Source: Halanaerobiales bacterium (lineage in GTDB: Bacteria > Bacillota > Halanaerobiia > Halanaerobiales > M55B127). Taken from it: a stretch of DNA of 6,685 nucleotides. The stretch is from contig JAIPEV010000096.1 of assembly GCA_021736965.1 (NCBI GenBank), positions 1-6,685 on the forward strand, in the 5' to 3' direction. This document shows, one piece after another, positions 1-6,020 of the stretch (positions are counted from its first letter, which is position 1; the number at the start of each line of letters is the position of its first letter). The notes under the pieces are model-generated. The model searched no databases. It was not told where the DNA came from and saw only the letters and a list, made by a program, of their open reading frames with translations. A program made the translations under genes and the position numbers.

Positions 1-1
1 T

Positions 2-700
2 GATTTAATAGATTACCTGAAAGAATCAGACTTTTTTACAGCACCGGCAAGTGCTAATCATCACTTAAATTGCAAAGGAGGACTTGCATTACACAGTTGG
101 CATGTATATGAAAATTACTGTAGATTGCATAAAAGATATCAGATTATTACACCAGGACCGTTTCCCTTTAAAAGTGTAGTTATTGAATCTTTACTACATG
201 ATGTTTGTAAAATAGATAGGTATAAAATTGATGATGAACCAGCAAGTAAAAAGCAATTAAATTATTTAGAAAGTTTAATTAGGAAAAATATTACCAGTAT
301 TACCAAGAGAGGATTGGAAAATAAATTATGTAATTGGTTTAACTTTGATGTTGGTAGACTAAATAAAAACTTTATAGAAAAATCTTATTGTTCATCTTTG
401 ATAGACTGGCTTAAAAATAGGCCAGATGAAGATCCACCTGAAAAAGAAGAAAACTGGACTTACAAAGATGATAACTTGCCTTTAGGTCATGGTGAAAAAT
501 CAGTATCTATTATTCAGGATTTTATCGAGTTGAAAGACAGAGAAAAACTAGCAATTCGTTATCATATGGGTGCATGGGAAGATGGAGTATTGAATGGTGG
601 AAAAAATAGGGGTTTTAACAGGGCCAGAGAGTTATATCCGGATGTTCAGTTGTTACAAATGGCTGATTATGAAGCGACATTTTATGAAAGTTATCTTTAA
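2..700 (+). CDS. HD-domain phosphohydrolase with internal helical insert (5'-truncated by window)
   Basis: The frame is open from base 2 to the stop at 698-700 (232 codons visible), so the true start is upstream. The TTG at 125 is internal: the 41 codons before it carry conserved HD-family sequence, with a HH..N..GGL..HS pattern at visible residues 20-32. Metal-ligand candidates are H31, H66-D67 (in LLHDVCK), H163 (in LGHGEKS), H188 (in YHMGAW) and D222 (in MADYEAT). This is the usual order for HD phosphohydrolases, which hydrolyse phosphoester bonds, often in nucleotides, using bound divalent metals. Residues about 80-141, between the HD pair and GHGEKS, are an unusually long lysine-rich helical insert beginning PASKKQLNYLE. 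It resembles a small domain seen in other phage proteins (recalled, not searched). The substrate is unknown; the nearby HAD and kinase genes suggest nucleotides. Family assignment is strong, specific function weak. Confidence 0.88.
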   Translation, partial: DLIDYLKESDFFTAPASANHHLNCKGGLALHSWHVYENYCRLHKRYQIITPGPFPFKSVVIESLLHDVCKIDRYKIDDEPASKKQLNYLESLIRKNITSITKRGLENKLCNWFNFDVGRLNKNFIEKSYCSSLIDWLKNRPDEDPPEKEENWTYKDDNLPLGHGEKSVSIIQDFIELKDREKLAIRYHMGAWEDGVLNGGKNRGFNRARELYPDVQLLQMADYEATFYESYL

Positions 701-703
701 ATC

Positions 704-712
704 AAAAGGAGG
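704..712 (+). promoter_or_regulatory. Ribosome binding site AAAAGGAGG
   Basis: A near-perfect Shine-Dalgarno sequence lies five bases before the ATG at 718, between the HD gene stop and the next gene. It supports the 82-residue ORF as really translated. Confidence 0.8.
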
Positions 713-717
713 AAATC

Positions 718-966
718 ATGGATAACTTAAAACAAGAAATTATTGATTTATCATGTAATATAAAGTCAAAGCAGAATAGGAAAGTTATTTTAAATAAAAG
801 AAATATTAAATCATTAAAACAGGCAGAAAGATCGGGGTATTATAAAGCTGAAAATAATTTTAAATTGGGTTCTTTGAAAGAAAAGTTTGATAGAAAATTG
901 GAGGAATATGTAATTGAAGAATATTATACCAGGAATGAAAATAGGGCAGATAATTTTAAAGGGTGA
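718..966 (+). CDS. Small charged hypothetical protein (82 aa)
   Basis: Not recognised. The ATG has an excellent ribosome binding site, and the ORF fills the space between the HD gene and the helicase-methyltransferase gene exactly, ending four bases before the latter's ATG. The protein is lysine/glutamate/asparagine-rich, with no signal peptide, membrane segment or cysteine cluster. It has a basic middle (residues about 16-45) and an acidic-aromatic stretch near the C-terminus (LEEYVIEEYY, residues 61-70). It looks mostly helical and cytoplasmic. Its placement just upstream of the fusion gene, with the stop codon lying inside that gene's weak ribosome binding region, suggests co-translation. 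Small phage proteins of this type are often DNA-binding or host-modulating, but nothing here shows which. Confidence 0.7.
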   Translation: MDNLKQEIIDLSCNIKSKQNRKVILNKRNIKSLKQAERSGYYKAENNFKLGSLKEKFDRKLEEYVIEEYYTRNENRADNFKG

Positions 967-970
967 TTAA

Positions 971-3181
971 ATGCAGTATAATAATTTTTTAAAAAACAAA
1001 AAACAAAAAATAAATTCTGTGGGGTTTAAAATCGACAGAAAAGATATACACAAAAAATTATTTGAATTTCAAAAAGATATAGTACAATGGTGTATTCGCA
1101 AAGGGAGAGCTGCAATTTTTGCAGATACAGGTTTAGGAAAAACATTTATGCAATTAGAATGGGCAAAACATATATATGAGAAAATAGGAGGTGATATCCT
1201 CATACTTGCACCGCTTGCTGTTGCAGAACAAACGGTTAGAGAAGGTAAAAAAATTAACGTAGAAGTCAATAATTGTAAACAAGCAGAAGATGTTACCAAT
1301 GGTATTAATATAACCAATTATGAGAAATTACACAAATTTAATCCAGATAATTTTATGGCTGTTGTTCTTGATGAAAGCAGCATATTAAAATCTTATACAT
1401 CAAAAACGAGAAATAAAATAATTAATTCATTTGTAGAAACTGAATATAAACTTGCTTGTACAGCGACACCGGCACCGAACGATTTTAAAGAATTAGGGAA
1501 TCACTCAGAGTTTTTGGGTGTAATGGACCGTGGAGAAATGTTAGGAATGTATTTTGTACATGATGGTAGCAGAACAAGTCAATGGAGATTAAAGGGGCAT
1601 GCAGAAGATGAATACTGGAAATGGGTATCAAACTGGGCTGTCATGTTAAATAAACCTTCTGATTTAGGTTATAAAGACGGTAAGTTTAATTTGCCACCTT
1701 TGAAAAAACATAGTATTGTTTTGGAACCAAAAGAAAAACCAGAAGAGACTTTATTCCCGGTTGCTGCTGAAAGTTTGATGGAAAGAAGGCGGGCCAGACG
1801 TAAGACAATACCTGAAAGAACAGATAAAGCAGCAGAACTTGTTAATGAATCAGATAATACCTGGATAGTATGGTGTAATTTAAATGATGAAAGTAGTGAA
1901 TTAGCAAATAAAATATCAGATGCAGTAGAAATACAGGGAACTCATTCGCAGGAATATAAAGAACAAAAAATGCACGAATTTACACAGGGTAAAATCAGAG
2001 TATTAGTCACCAAACCTTCAATAGCAGGTTTTGGAATGAACTGGCAACATTGTAACAAGGTTGCTTTTGTGGGTTTGTCAGATAGTTATGAAAGATATTA
2101 TCAGGCAATCAGAAGATGTTGGAGATTTGGTCAGAACAAACCAGTTGATGTATATATAATTACTTCAAAATTAGAGGGCAATGTATTAAGAAATATTGAG
2201 CACAAGGAGGCACAGGCAGAAGAAATGGCTAAAAGAATGATAGAACATACAAAAGAATTAACTATAGATAACTTAAGAGGAACACATAAAGAAACCATGG
2301 AATATAAAACAGATCATTCTTTCGATAAAGATTGGGACTTCTATTTAGGAGATAGTGTAGAAATTATTAAAGATTTTGAAGATGAGAGCATTGATTATAC
2401 AATATTTAGTCCACCTTTTGAGAACTTATATACTTACACAAATTCTGAAAGAGATATGGGTAATTGTAAAGATGGTGAGAAATTTAGGCAACATTTTAAA
2501 TTTTTAGTAGAAGAATTATATAGAGTGACAAAGCCGGGCAGGTTGTTATCATTTCACTGCATGAATTTACCTACTACAAAAGCCTTCGATGGTGTAATAG
2601 GTATTAAAGATTTTAGGGGTACATTAATAGATTTATTCAAAGAAAAAGGTTGGATATTTCATTCAGAAGTTTGTATATGGAAGGACCCAGTTGTCGCTAT
2701 GCAAAGAACGAAAGCATTAGGATTGCTATACAGGCAATTGAAGAAAGATAGTTCTATGAGTAGACAGGGTATACCAGATTATTTAGTAACAATGCGGAAA
2801 CCAGGAGATAATCCAGAACCGATAGGACATAAACCAGATGATTTTCCTTTAGATGAATGGAGAAATATAGCTAGTCCGGTCTGGACTGATATAGACCAAT
2901 CAAATACATTGCAATATCGTTCAGCAAGGGCGGAAAAAGACGAAAAGCATATTTGTCCTTTGCAACTTGATGTAATAGAAAGAGGGTTGAGATTGTGGTC
3001 GAATAAAGGTGATACTATTTTAGATCCTTTTGCAGGAATAGCTAGTACCGGTTATCAGTCTTTAAAAATGGATAGAAAATTTACAGGAATAGAACTTAAA
3101 GAAAGTTATTATGAGCAAGGAAAAAATAATTTAAGAATGGCAAACAAAGAAAAAGATAGAATGAAATTATTTGAGGTGTAA
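971..3181 (+). CDS. SNF2-like SF2 helicase fused to beta-class DNA methyltransferase (736 aa)
   Basis: Two enzymes are joined in one open frame. Residues about 28-430 form an SF2 helicase/translocase: F-Q element at 33-34, Walker A DTGLGKT at 52-58, motif II DESS at 134-137 (the SNF2/DEAD position), motif III TATP at 164-167, motif V region at 341-358 and motif VI QAIRRCWRFGQ at 378-388. Residues about 453-725 form an amino-methyltransferase. Catalytic motif IV is SPPF (480-483), and the AdoMet-binding motif I DPFAGIAST (685-693) follows it. This IV-then-I order defines the beta class, and the roughly 200 residues between could hold target recognition. SPP[FY] is frequent in N4-cytosine enzymes, but N6-adenine is possible. 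No nuclease motif is evident in the polypeptide, unlike type ISP restriction enzymes. The ATG follows AAAGGGTG. It probably modifies phage DNA while translocating or remodelling it; that role is inference. Confidence 0.93.
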   Translation: MQYNNFLKNKKQKINSVGFKIDRKDIHKKLFEFQKDIVQWCIRKGRAAIFADTGLGKTFMQLEWAKHIYEKIGGDILILAPLAVAEQTVREGKKINVEVNNCKQAEDVTNGINITNYEKLHKFNPDNFMAVVLDESSILKSYTSKTRNKIINSFVETEYKLACTATPAPNDFKELGNHSEFLGVMDRGEMLGMYFVHDGSRTSQWRLKGHAEDEYWKWVSNWAVMLNKPSDLGYKDGKFNLPPLKKHSIVLEPKEKPEETLFPVAAESLMERRRARRKTIPERTDKAAELVNESDNTWIVWCNLNDESSELANKISDAVEIQGTHSQEYKEQKMHEFTQGKIRVLVTKPSIAGFGMNWQHCNKVAFVGLSDSYERYYQAIRRCWRFGQNKPVDVYIITSKLEGNVLRNIEHKEAQAEEMAKRMIEHTKELTIDNLRGTHKETMEYKTDHSFDKDWDFYLGDSVEIIKDFEDESIDYTIFSPPFENLYTYTNSERDMGNCKDGEKFRQHFKFLVEELYRVTKPGRLLSFHCMNLPTTKAFDGVIGIKDFRGTLIDLFKEKGWIFHSEVCIWKDPVVAMQRTKALGLLYRQLKKDSSMSRQGIPDYLVTMRKPGDNPEPIGHKPDDFPLDEWRNIASPVWTDIDQSNTLQYRSARAEKDEKHICPLQLDVIERGLRLWSNKGDTILDPFAGIASTGYQSLKMDRKFTGIELKESYYEQGKNNLRMANKEKDRMKLFEV
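3173..3178 (+). promoter_or_regulatory. Ribosome binding site GAGGTG for the recU-like gene
   Basis: This site overlaps the last codons of the helicase-methyltransferase gene and lies seven bases before the ATG at 3186. It decides the start against the in-frame TTG at 3171, which would put the site inside the coding region. Confidence 0.7.
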
Positions 3182-3185
3182 TTAT

Positions 3186-3794
3186 ATGACCAGAATATCA
3201 AAAGAACACGCTAAACAATTAGGCATAACTGACAATAGCAATAAATCAAAAAATAATAACAAAGCCAATAGAGGTATGGACTTAGAAGAAATGGTAATAA
3301 GAGCATGCGAATATTACAGGAATCAGGATAAAGCATTAATTTTTAAAGTTCCGACACCAATCCATGTAGTTAAATGTGACTATGAAACAGGCAAAATTAC
3401 ATTAGCATTTTTTGAAAAAAAATCCACTGTTGATTTTATAGGTGAATATCAGGGCAAACATATAACATTTGATACCAAACAAACAAGTATTGAAACCAGA
3501 TTTGATTTATCACTTGTTAAGGACCACCAATATGAATATTTGAAGATAAACTATAAAGACGGTGGAATATCATTTTTGATAGTTAGTTTTACCATATTAG
3601 GGAACATATATCTGTTACCTTTTGAATTGCTTGATAAATACTGGATTAACAAAGATAAAGGTGGCAGAAAAAGTATTCCTATTGATGAATTTGATAATGA
3701 GATAGAACCAGATAGATTGGTGAGGGTTGGTTTTTTGAATAATGTAGATAAATATTTAGAGGGGGTTAATTATGAAAACAACAACGGAAGGTAA
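3186..3794 (+). CDS. recU: RecU-family Holliday junction resolvase
   Basis: RecU is a metal-dependent PD-(D/E)XK-fold nuclease that resolves four-way DNA junctions in Firmicutes and their phages. From the ATG at 3186 (202 aa) the protein shows the RecU landmarks in order: NRGM at 28-31, K-x-PTP at 54-58, the catalytic STVDF (D83), ITFDTKQT (D96, K98), DHQYEYLK at 113-120, GGISFLIVSF at 126-135 and GGRKSIP at 159-165. From memory these align along the length of Bacillus subtilis RecU, which has Glu where this protein has D96. The acidic change is conservative and activity is likely kept. The first ~27 residues are polar, Lys/Asn-rich and probably disordered, as in other RecU proteins. It starts four bases after the helicase-methyltransferase stop and overlaps the next gene by 23 bases, so it is likely co-translated with both. 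A role in recombination or replication of phage DNA is expected. Confidence 0.92.
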   Translation: MTRISKEHAKQLGITDNSNKSKNNNKANRGMDLEEMVIRACEYYRNQDKALIFKVPTPIHVVKCDYETGKITLAFFEKKSTVDFIGEYQGKHITFDTKQTSIETRFDLSLVKDHQYEYLKINYKDGGISFLIVSFTILGNIYLLPFELLDKYWINKDKGGRKSIPIDEFDNEIEPDRLVRVGFLNNVDKYLEGVNYENNNGR

Positions 3795-4020
3795 AATCAA
3801 ATGGAAATTGCATACCAGTTTAAGTGGTGAAAAAGAACATTCACTATTATACCGTAGTGAATATAAAGGACAAGGCATACAAATGGAAATTCATACTTCA
3901 AAGCATAAAACTACTGGTAAGTTTTTAAATGAAAAGAAGTATTACTTTATTGATGATGATGAAAGACAGTTTGAAGATAAGGAAGAATTTATCAAGGCGT
4001 TAAAGGAGGCTGTCGATTGA
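3772..4020 (+). CDS. Hypothetical protein (82 aa)
   Basis: Not recognised. The ATG lies inside the 3' end of the recU-like gene (23-base overlap), preceded by a purine-rich GAGGGGG site at 3759-3765, so its translation is probably coupled to RecU. The predicted character is alternating beta strands in the first ~60 residues (KIKWKLHT, IQMEIHTS, KKYYFIDDD), then a C-terminal helix (KEEFIKALKEAV, residues 70-81). That suggests a small compact beta-plus-helix fold. No metal-binding cluster, membrane segment or catalytic motif is visible. It carries the AAGGAGG site of the following gene within its last codons. Confidence 0.75.
   Translation: MKTTTEGKIKWKLHTSLSGEKEHSLLYRSEYKGQGIQMEIHTSKHKTTGKFLNEKKYYFIDDDERQFEDKEEFIKALKEAVD
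4003..4009 (+). promoter_or_regulatory. Ribosome binding site AAGGAGG supporting a TTG start
   Basis: A consensus Shine-Dalgarno sequence lies seven bases before TTG 4017. It is embedded in the end of the preceding gene and fixes the start of the ASCH gene, whose TTGA start overlaps the upstream stop TGA. Confidence 0.78.
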
Positions 4021-4355
4021 TTTTATTCAAACAAGAACATGTTAATCCAATATTAAGAGGCAGGAAAACACAAACTAGAAGGACCGGCAAGAAAAGATGG
4101 AATATAGGTGCTATTCATCAGGCAAGAACTAACATGCCCTGGCAGGGAGATGAAGGACATTTTGCTGATATAAAAATACTTGATGTGAGGAAAGAAAAAT
4201 TGAAGGATTTATCAGTTCAAGATTTATGTGCAGAAGGTTATGATACCTATGATCAGTTTTGGGATATATGGAAAGAGATCAATGGTGAATTAAATCTTGA
4301 AGAAGAAATAAATGTAGTGGAATTTGAAGTGGTAAAAAACTTGAAGGAGAGATAA
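4017..4355 (+). CDS. ASCH-domain protein (112 aa)
   Basis: ASCH domains are small beta-barrel folds related to PUA; members bind RNA, and E. coli YqfB hydrolyses N4-acetylcytidine. Here the signature is clear: ILFKQEHVNPILRGRKTQTRR at the N-terminus, a GAIHQAR strand, FADIKILDVR at 49-58, the LKDLSVQDLCAEGY segment at 62-75, FWDIW at 81-85 and a final EFEVV strand. K17, T20 and E73 sit where the YqfB Lys-Thr-Glu triad would be expected (from memory), so an amidohydrolase or nucleotide-modifying activity is possible. The length (112 aa) matches a stand-alone domain. It begins with TTG after a consensus ribosome binding site and overlaps the previous stop by four bases. The substrate is not shown by the sequence. 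Confidence 0.85.
   Translation: MILFKQEHVNPILRGRKTQTRRTGKKRWNIGAIHQARTNMPWQGDEGHFADIKILDVRKEKLKDLSVQDLCAEGYDTYDQFWDIWKEINGELNLEEEINVVEFEVVKNLKER
4344..4350 (+). promoter_or_regulatory. Ribosome binding site AAGGAGA placed for an ATT start
   Basis: This site lies in the last codons of the ASCH gene, seven bases before ATT 4358. The next ATG in that frame (4406) has no purine-rich site upstream. It therefore favours initiation at the rare ATT codon. Confidence 0.55.
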
Positions 4356-4357
4356 AA

Positions 4358-4600
4358 ATTACTGATTTAAAAGTATATTGTACCAAAGATTTTTATAATA
4401 GATATATGTTAACCGGGTATTTGATAGCTTGTAGTCCAGGTACAAGAAATGGTTTGCTTTTAGAAAATAGGAAGAAAAATAAGGATTTAGATGTCAGGTT
4501 ATCATTGAATAGAAAGAAACATGATATAAGAAAAATTAATGCTATTGGCAAAGAAAATATTCCAGTTGAGGGTAACTGGTATGAGGTAGTAAAAAATTAA
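4358..4600 (+). CDS. Hypothetical protein with probable ATT start (80 aa)
   Basis: Not recognised. The reading frame is open upstream of ATG 4406, and the well-placed AAGGAGA favours initiation at ATT 4358, giving an 80-residue protein beginning [M]TDLKVYCTKDFYNRY. Starting at 4406 instead would leave 64 residues, a 50-base gap unusual for this region, and no Shine-Dalgarno. The protein looks beta-rich at its N-terminus (LKVYCTK, TGYLIACS), then has a basic stretch (ENRKKNKDLDVRLSLNRKKHD, residues about 36-56) and ends with a GNWYEVV strand. That could be a small OB- or SH3-like barrel with nucleic-acid contacts, but this is a guess. If the ATT start is wrong, the stop and frame still hold. 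Confidence 0.62.
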   Translation: MTDLKVYCTKDFYNRYMLTGYLIACSPGTRNGLLLENRKKNKDLDVRLSLNRKKHDIRKINAIGKENIPVEGNWYEVVKN

Positions 4601-4617
4601 TCAGGTGGAAAAATAAA

Positions 4618-4902
4618 GTGGCTAAAGTAGAAGTCAAAAGACACGATAGATCTTATCAGCAAATAAAACAAGGTGATATATTTAGAATTATGCCTGCTGA
4701 TAATGTTCTTAGAATGGTTAGAGATTTAAAAGGTTGTCTTATAGCTATTTCTATGATTAGTGGTAATAGAGAATGGAAAATGTATTTTGATGAATGGACT
4801 GTTAATGAATTTATTGACTGGATAAAAGAAAAATATTCGGGTATTGATAAAGTTTATTATTATTCTAATGATGATGTAAAAATTGTTATTAAACATCAAT
4901 AA
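4618..4902 (+). CDS. Hypothetical protein (94 aa), GTG start
   Basis: Not recognised. GTG 4618 is preceded by AGGTGG (4603-4608) with nine bases spacing, and the gene starts 18 bases after the previous stop. The protein begins with a basic segment (KVEVKRHDRSYQQIKQGD), has a hydrophobic core strand GCLIAISMI (residues 39-47), then an amphipathic segment WTVNEFIDWIKEKYSG (60-75) and an aromatic strand KVYYYSNDDVKIVIK. The order suggests a small soluble alpha/beta protein. No catalytic motif, cysteine pair or membrane helix is seen. Confidence 0.72.
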   Translation: MAKVEVKRHDRSYQQIKQGDIFRIMPADNVLRMVRDLKGCLIAISMISGNREWKMYFDEWTVNEFIDWIKEKYSGIDKVYYYSNDDVKIVIKHQ

Positions 4903-4916
4903 GGAAGTGAAATAAA

Positions 4917-5123
4917 TTGAGTGCTATTAATCATCAAAAACAAGAACTTGATAATAGATTTAATGAAATAAAAAGTAGGATTGATTATGCATTGTCAGTT
5001 ATGAATTCACCAAAGCCGGAAATCAAACAGGCAGAAAAAGATGTTTTAATCGAAACCTATCAGTATTTGAATTATTTACAGGAATCTATTTTACGGTATA
5101 TGGCTTTTAATGAGGATGATTAA
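4917..5123 (+). CDS. Small helical hypothetical protein (68 aa), TTG start
   Basis: Not recognised. TTG 4917 follows the purine-rich AAGGAAGTGA at 4901-4910, which overlaps the preceding stop region. The sequence is almost wholly helix-forming, with heptad-like spacing of hydrophobics in two stretches (QELDNRFNEIKSRIDYALSVM, residues about 9-29, and EKDVLIETYQYLNYLQESIL, 40-59), separated by a Ser-Pro-Lys-Pro break. A two-helix hairpin that may dimerise is a reasonable guess. The acidic tail NEDD ends the protein. Confidence 0.65.
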   Translation: MSAINHQKQELDNRFNEIKSRIDYALSVMNSPKPEIKQAEKDVLIETYQYLNYLQESILRYMAFNEDD

Positions 5124-5147
5124 TTAATAAATAATTATGAGATAAAC

Positions 5148-5155
5148 AAGGAGGT
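5148..5155 (+). promoter_or_regulatory. Ribosome binding site AAGGAGGT supporting a TTG start
   Basis: A full-consensus site lies six bases before TTG 5162, in the 38-base gap after the previous gene. This is one of the longest gaps in the window. The AT-rich bases before the site show no clear promoter hexamers or hairpin. Confidence 0.78.
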
Positions 5156-5161
5156 ATTTAA

Positions 5162-5551
5162 TTGAAATTTCCATTAGTATTAAGAAGTACTTATAAAAAA
5201 TTACAAAATGATTATCAAGAATTAGAACAAATAGCGGATGAATTAGAAAAAGAAAATTATAATTTAGAACATAAAATATATATTTTAAAGAAAAAACATA
5301 ATCAAGAAATAAATGAAATCACTAAACAGGTTAATCAGGTAATAGGTAAATTAGTTAACCTGGAAAGAATAAAATCAAGTGAATATCATAATAAAAGATA
5401 TAAATTTAGCATCGAAGCACCATGTAGAATATATGATATATTTGATAGAACAAATAAAAGTTTACTCACCAATATATTATCAAGAAAAGTCAGAGGAGCA
5501 ATTAAAAAAGCACATAAAGAAAAGGGGGATATAACTTATGGAAGGCGTTAA
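5162..5551 (+). CDS. Coiled-coil hypothetical protein (129 aa), TTG start
   Basis: Not recognised by function. From TTG 5162 the protein opens with FPLVLRSTYKKL, then a long coiled coil at residues about 10-70 (leucine/isoleucine at heptad spacing among Glu, Lys, Gln and Asn). A more globular or basic C-terminal part (about 75-129) contains APCRIYDIFDR and a Lys/Arg-rich tail (ILSRKVRGAIKKAHKEKGD). Short phage proteins that begin this way are common in Gram-positive phages (recollection only) and lack an assigned role. It overlaps the next gene by 14 bases. The coiled coil suggests oligomerisation or partner binding; the basic tail could touch nucleic acid. Confidence 0.78.
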   Translation: MKFPLVLRSTYKKLQNDYQELEQIADELEKENYNLEHKIYILKKKHNQEINEITKQVNQVIGKLVNLERIKSSEYHNKRYKFSIEAPCRIYDIFDRTNKSLLTNILSRKVRGAIKKAHKEKGDITYGRR

Positions 5552-6020
5552 ATTTGATACAGAAAAATTAAGAAAAGGTTTACCGGTAAGATGGAATGAT
5601 AATAGATTCGGATTGATTGCTAATGTAACAGAGAATAGTATAACTATACTAGCAGCTGTAAATGGTGGGATGGAATTTAGAGAAGTAAGTTATCATATAT
5701 CAGAAATTAATTATCTTCAATTACTGGGGGAATGGGAAATTAACAATATAGATGAAAAAGAAAGATTAAGACAAGCAGTTAATGAATTTGCTAAATCAAT
5801 GAAAAAAAGATTATATAAAATAGCAGATAGAGGATGGAAAGGTTGGGGTGATGAAGAAAATAAAGATATTTTAGCGAACAAATTACACCATAATTGTATA
5901 AAAGCATTAAAAGAATACGATAAAAATGGATTGAATTTTACAGCAAAAAAAGAATTTATTGATATTGCAAATTTAGCAATGTTTTTATCAAGATTTTGTA
6001 AGGTTGATGATAATGACTAA
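5538..6020 (+). CDS. Two-part protein: beta-rich N-terminus, degenerate MazG-like C-terminus (160 aa)
   Basis: ATG 5538 follows AAAGGGGG (5521-5528) and overlaps the previous gene by 14 bases. Residues 1-65 look like a small beta-rich unit (LPVRWNDNRFGLIANV, NSITILAAV). Residues about 73-153 are helical and resemble phage MazG-like all-alpha proteins: an N-terminal helix ERLRQAVNEFAKSMKKRL, the RGWKGWGDE turn (98-106), a middle helix, then EFIDIANLAMFLSRF (139-153), which matches the final DxANfAM helix of such proteins. The acidic residues expected on the middle helix (ExxE, for metal and nucleotide) are not seen; the segment reads LANKLHHNCIKAL. It may therefore bind without pyrophosphohydrolase activity. 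The MazG relationship is by eye and moderate; the gene itself is secure. Confidence 0.8.
   Translation: MEGVKFDTEKLRKGLPVRWNDNRFGLIANVTENSITILAAVNGGMEFREVSYHISEINYLQLLGEWEINNIDEKERLRQAVNEFAKSMKKRLYKIADRGWKGWGDEENKDILANKLHHNCIKALKEYDKNGLNFTAKKEFIDIANLAMFLSRFCKVDDND

Noticed and set aside
125..127. TTG at 125 as the start of the HD gene
   Set aside because: The frame is open back to base 2, and the upstream codons encode the conserved HH/GGL/HS part of the HD fold including a metal ligand, so the start is outside the window.
1069..1317. Minus-strand ORF of 82 codons inside the helicase region
   Set aside because: It lies opposite the Walker A part of a well-supported helicase gene, has no ribosome binding context, and is the only sizeable minus-strand frame in a wholly plus-strand region. 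It is a shadow frame.
3171..3173. TTG at 3171 as the start of the RecU-like protein
   Set aside because: The ribosome binding site GAGGTG lies at 3173-3178, downstream of this TTG and correctly spaced for ATG 3186. The added residues do not match the family.
971..3181. Type ISP or type III restriction-modification enzyme
   Set aside because: Helicase and methyltransferase parts are present, but no nuclease motif is seen in the polypeptide and there is only about 30 residues before the helicase. The neighbouring nuclease is RecU-like and junction-specific by family, not a restriction subunit.
4385..4405. TATAAT-like sequence at about 4394 as an internal promoter
   Set aside because: TATAAT-like strings are expected by chance in such AT-rich coding DNA, no -35 element is seen upstream, and the bases are better explained as codons of the ATT-started gene.
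5124..5161. Promoter or terminator in the 38-base gap
   Set aside because: The stretch is AT-rich but shows no -35/-10 pair with proper spacing and no hairpin followed by a T-run; it is explained by the ribosome binding site of the next gene.
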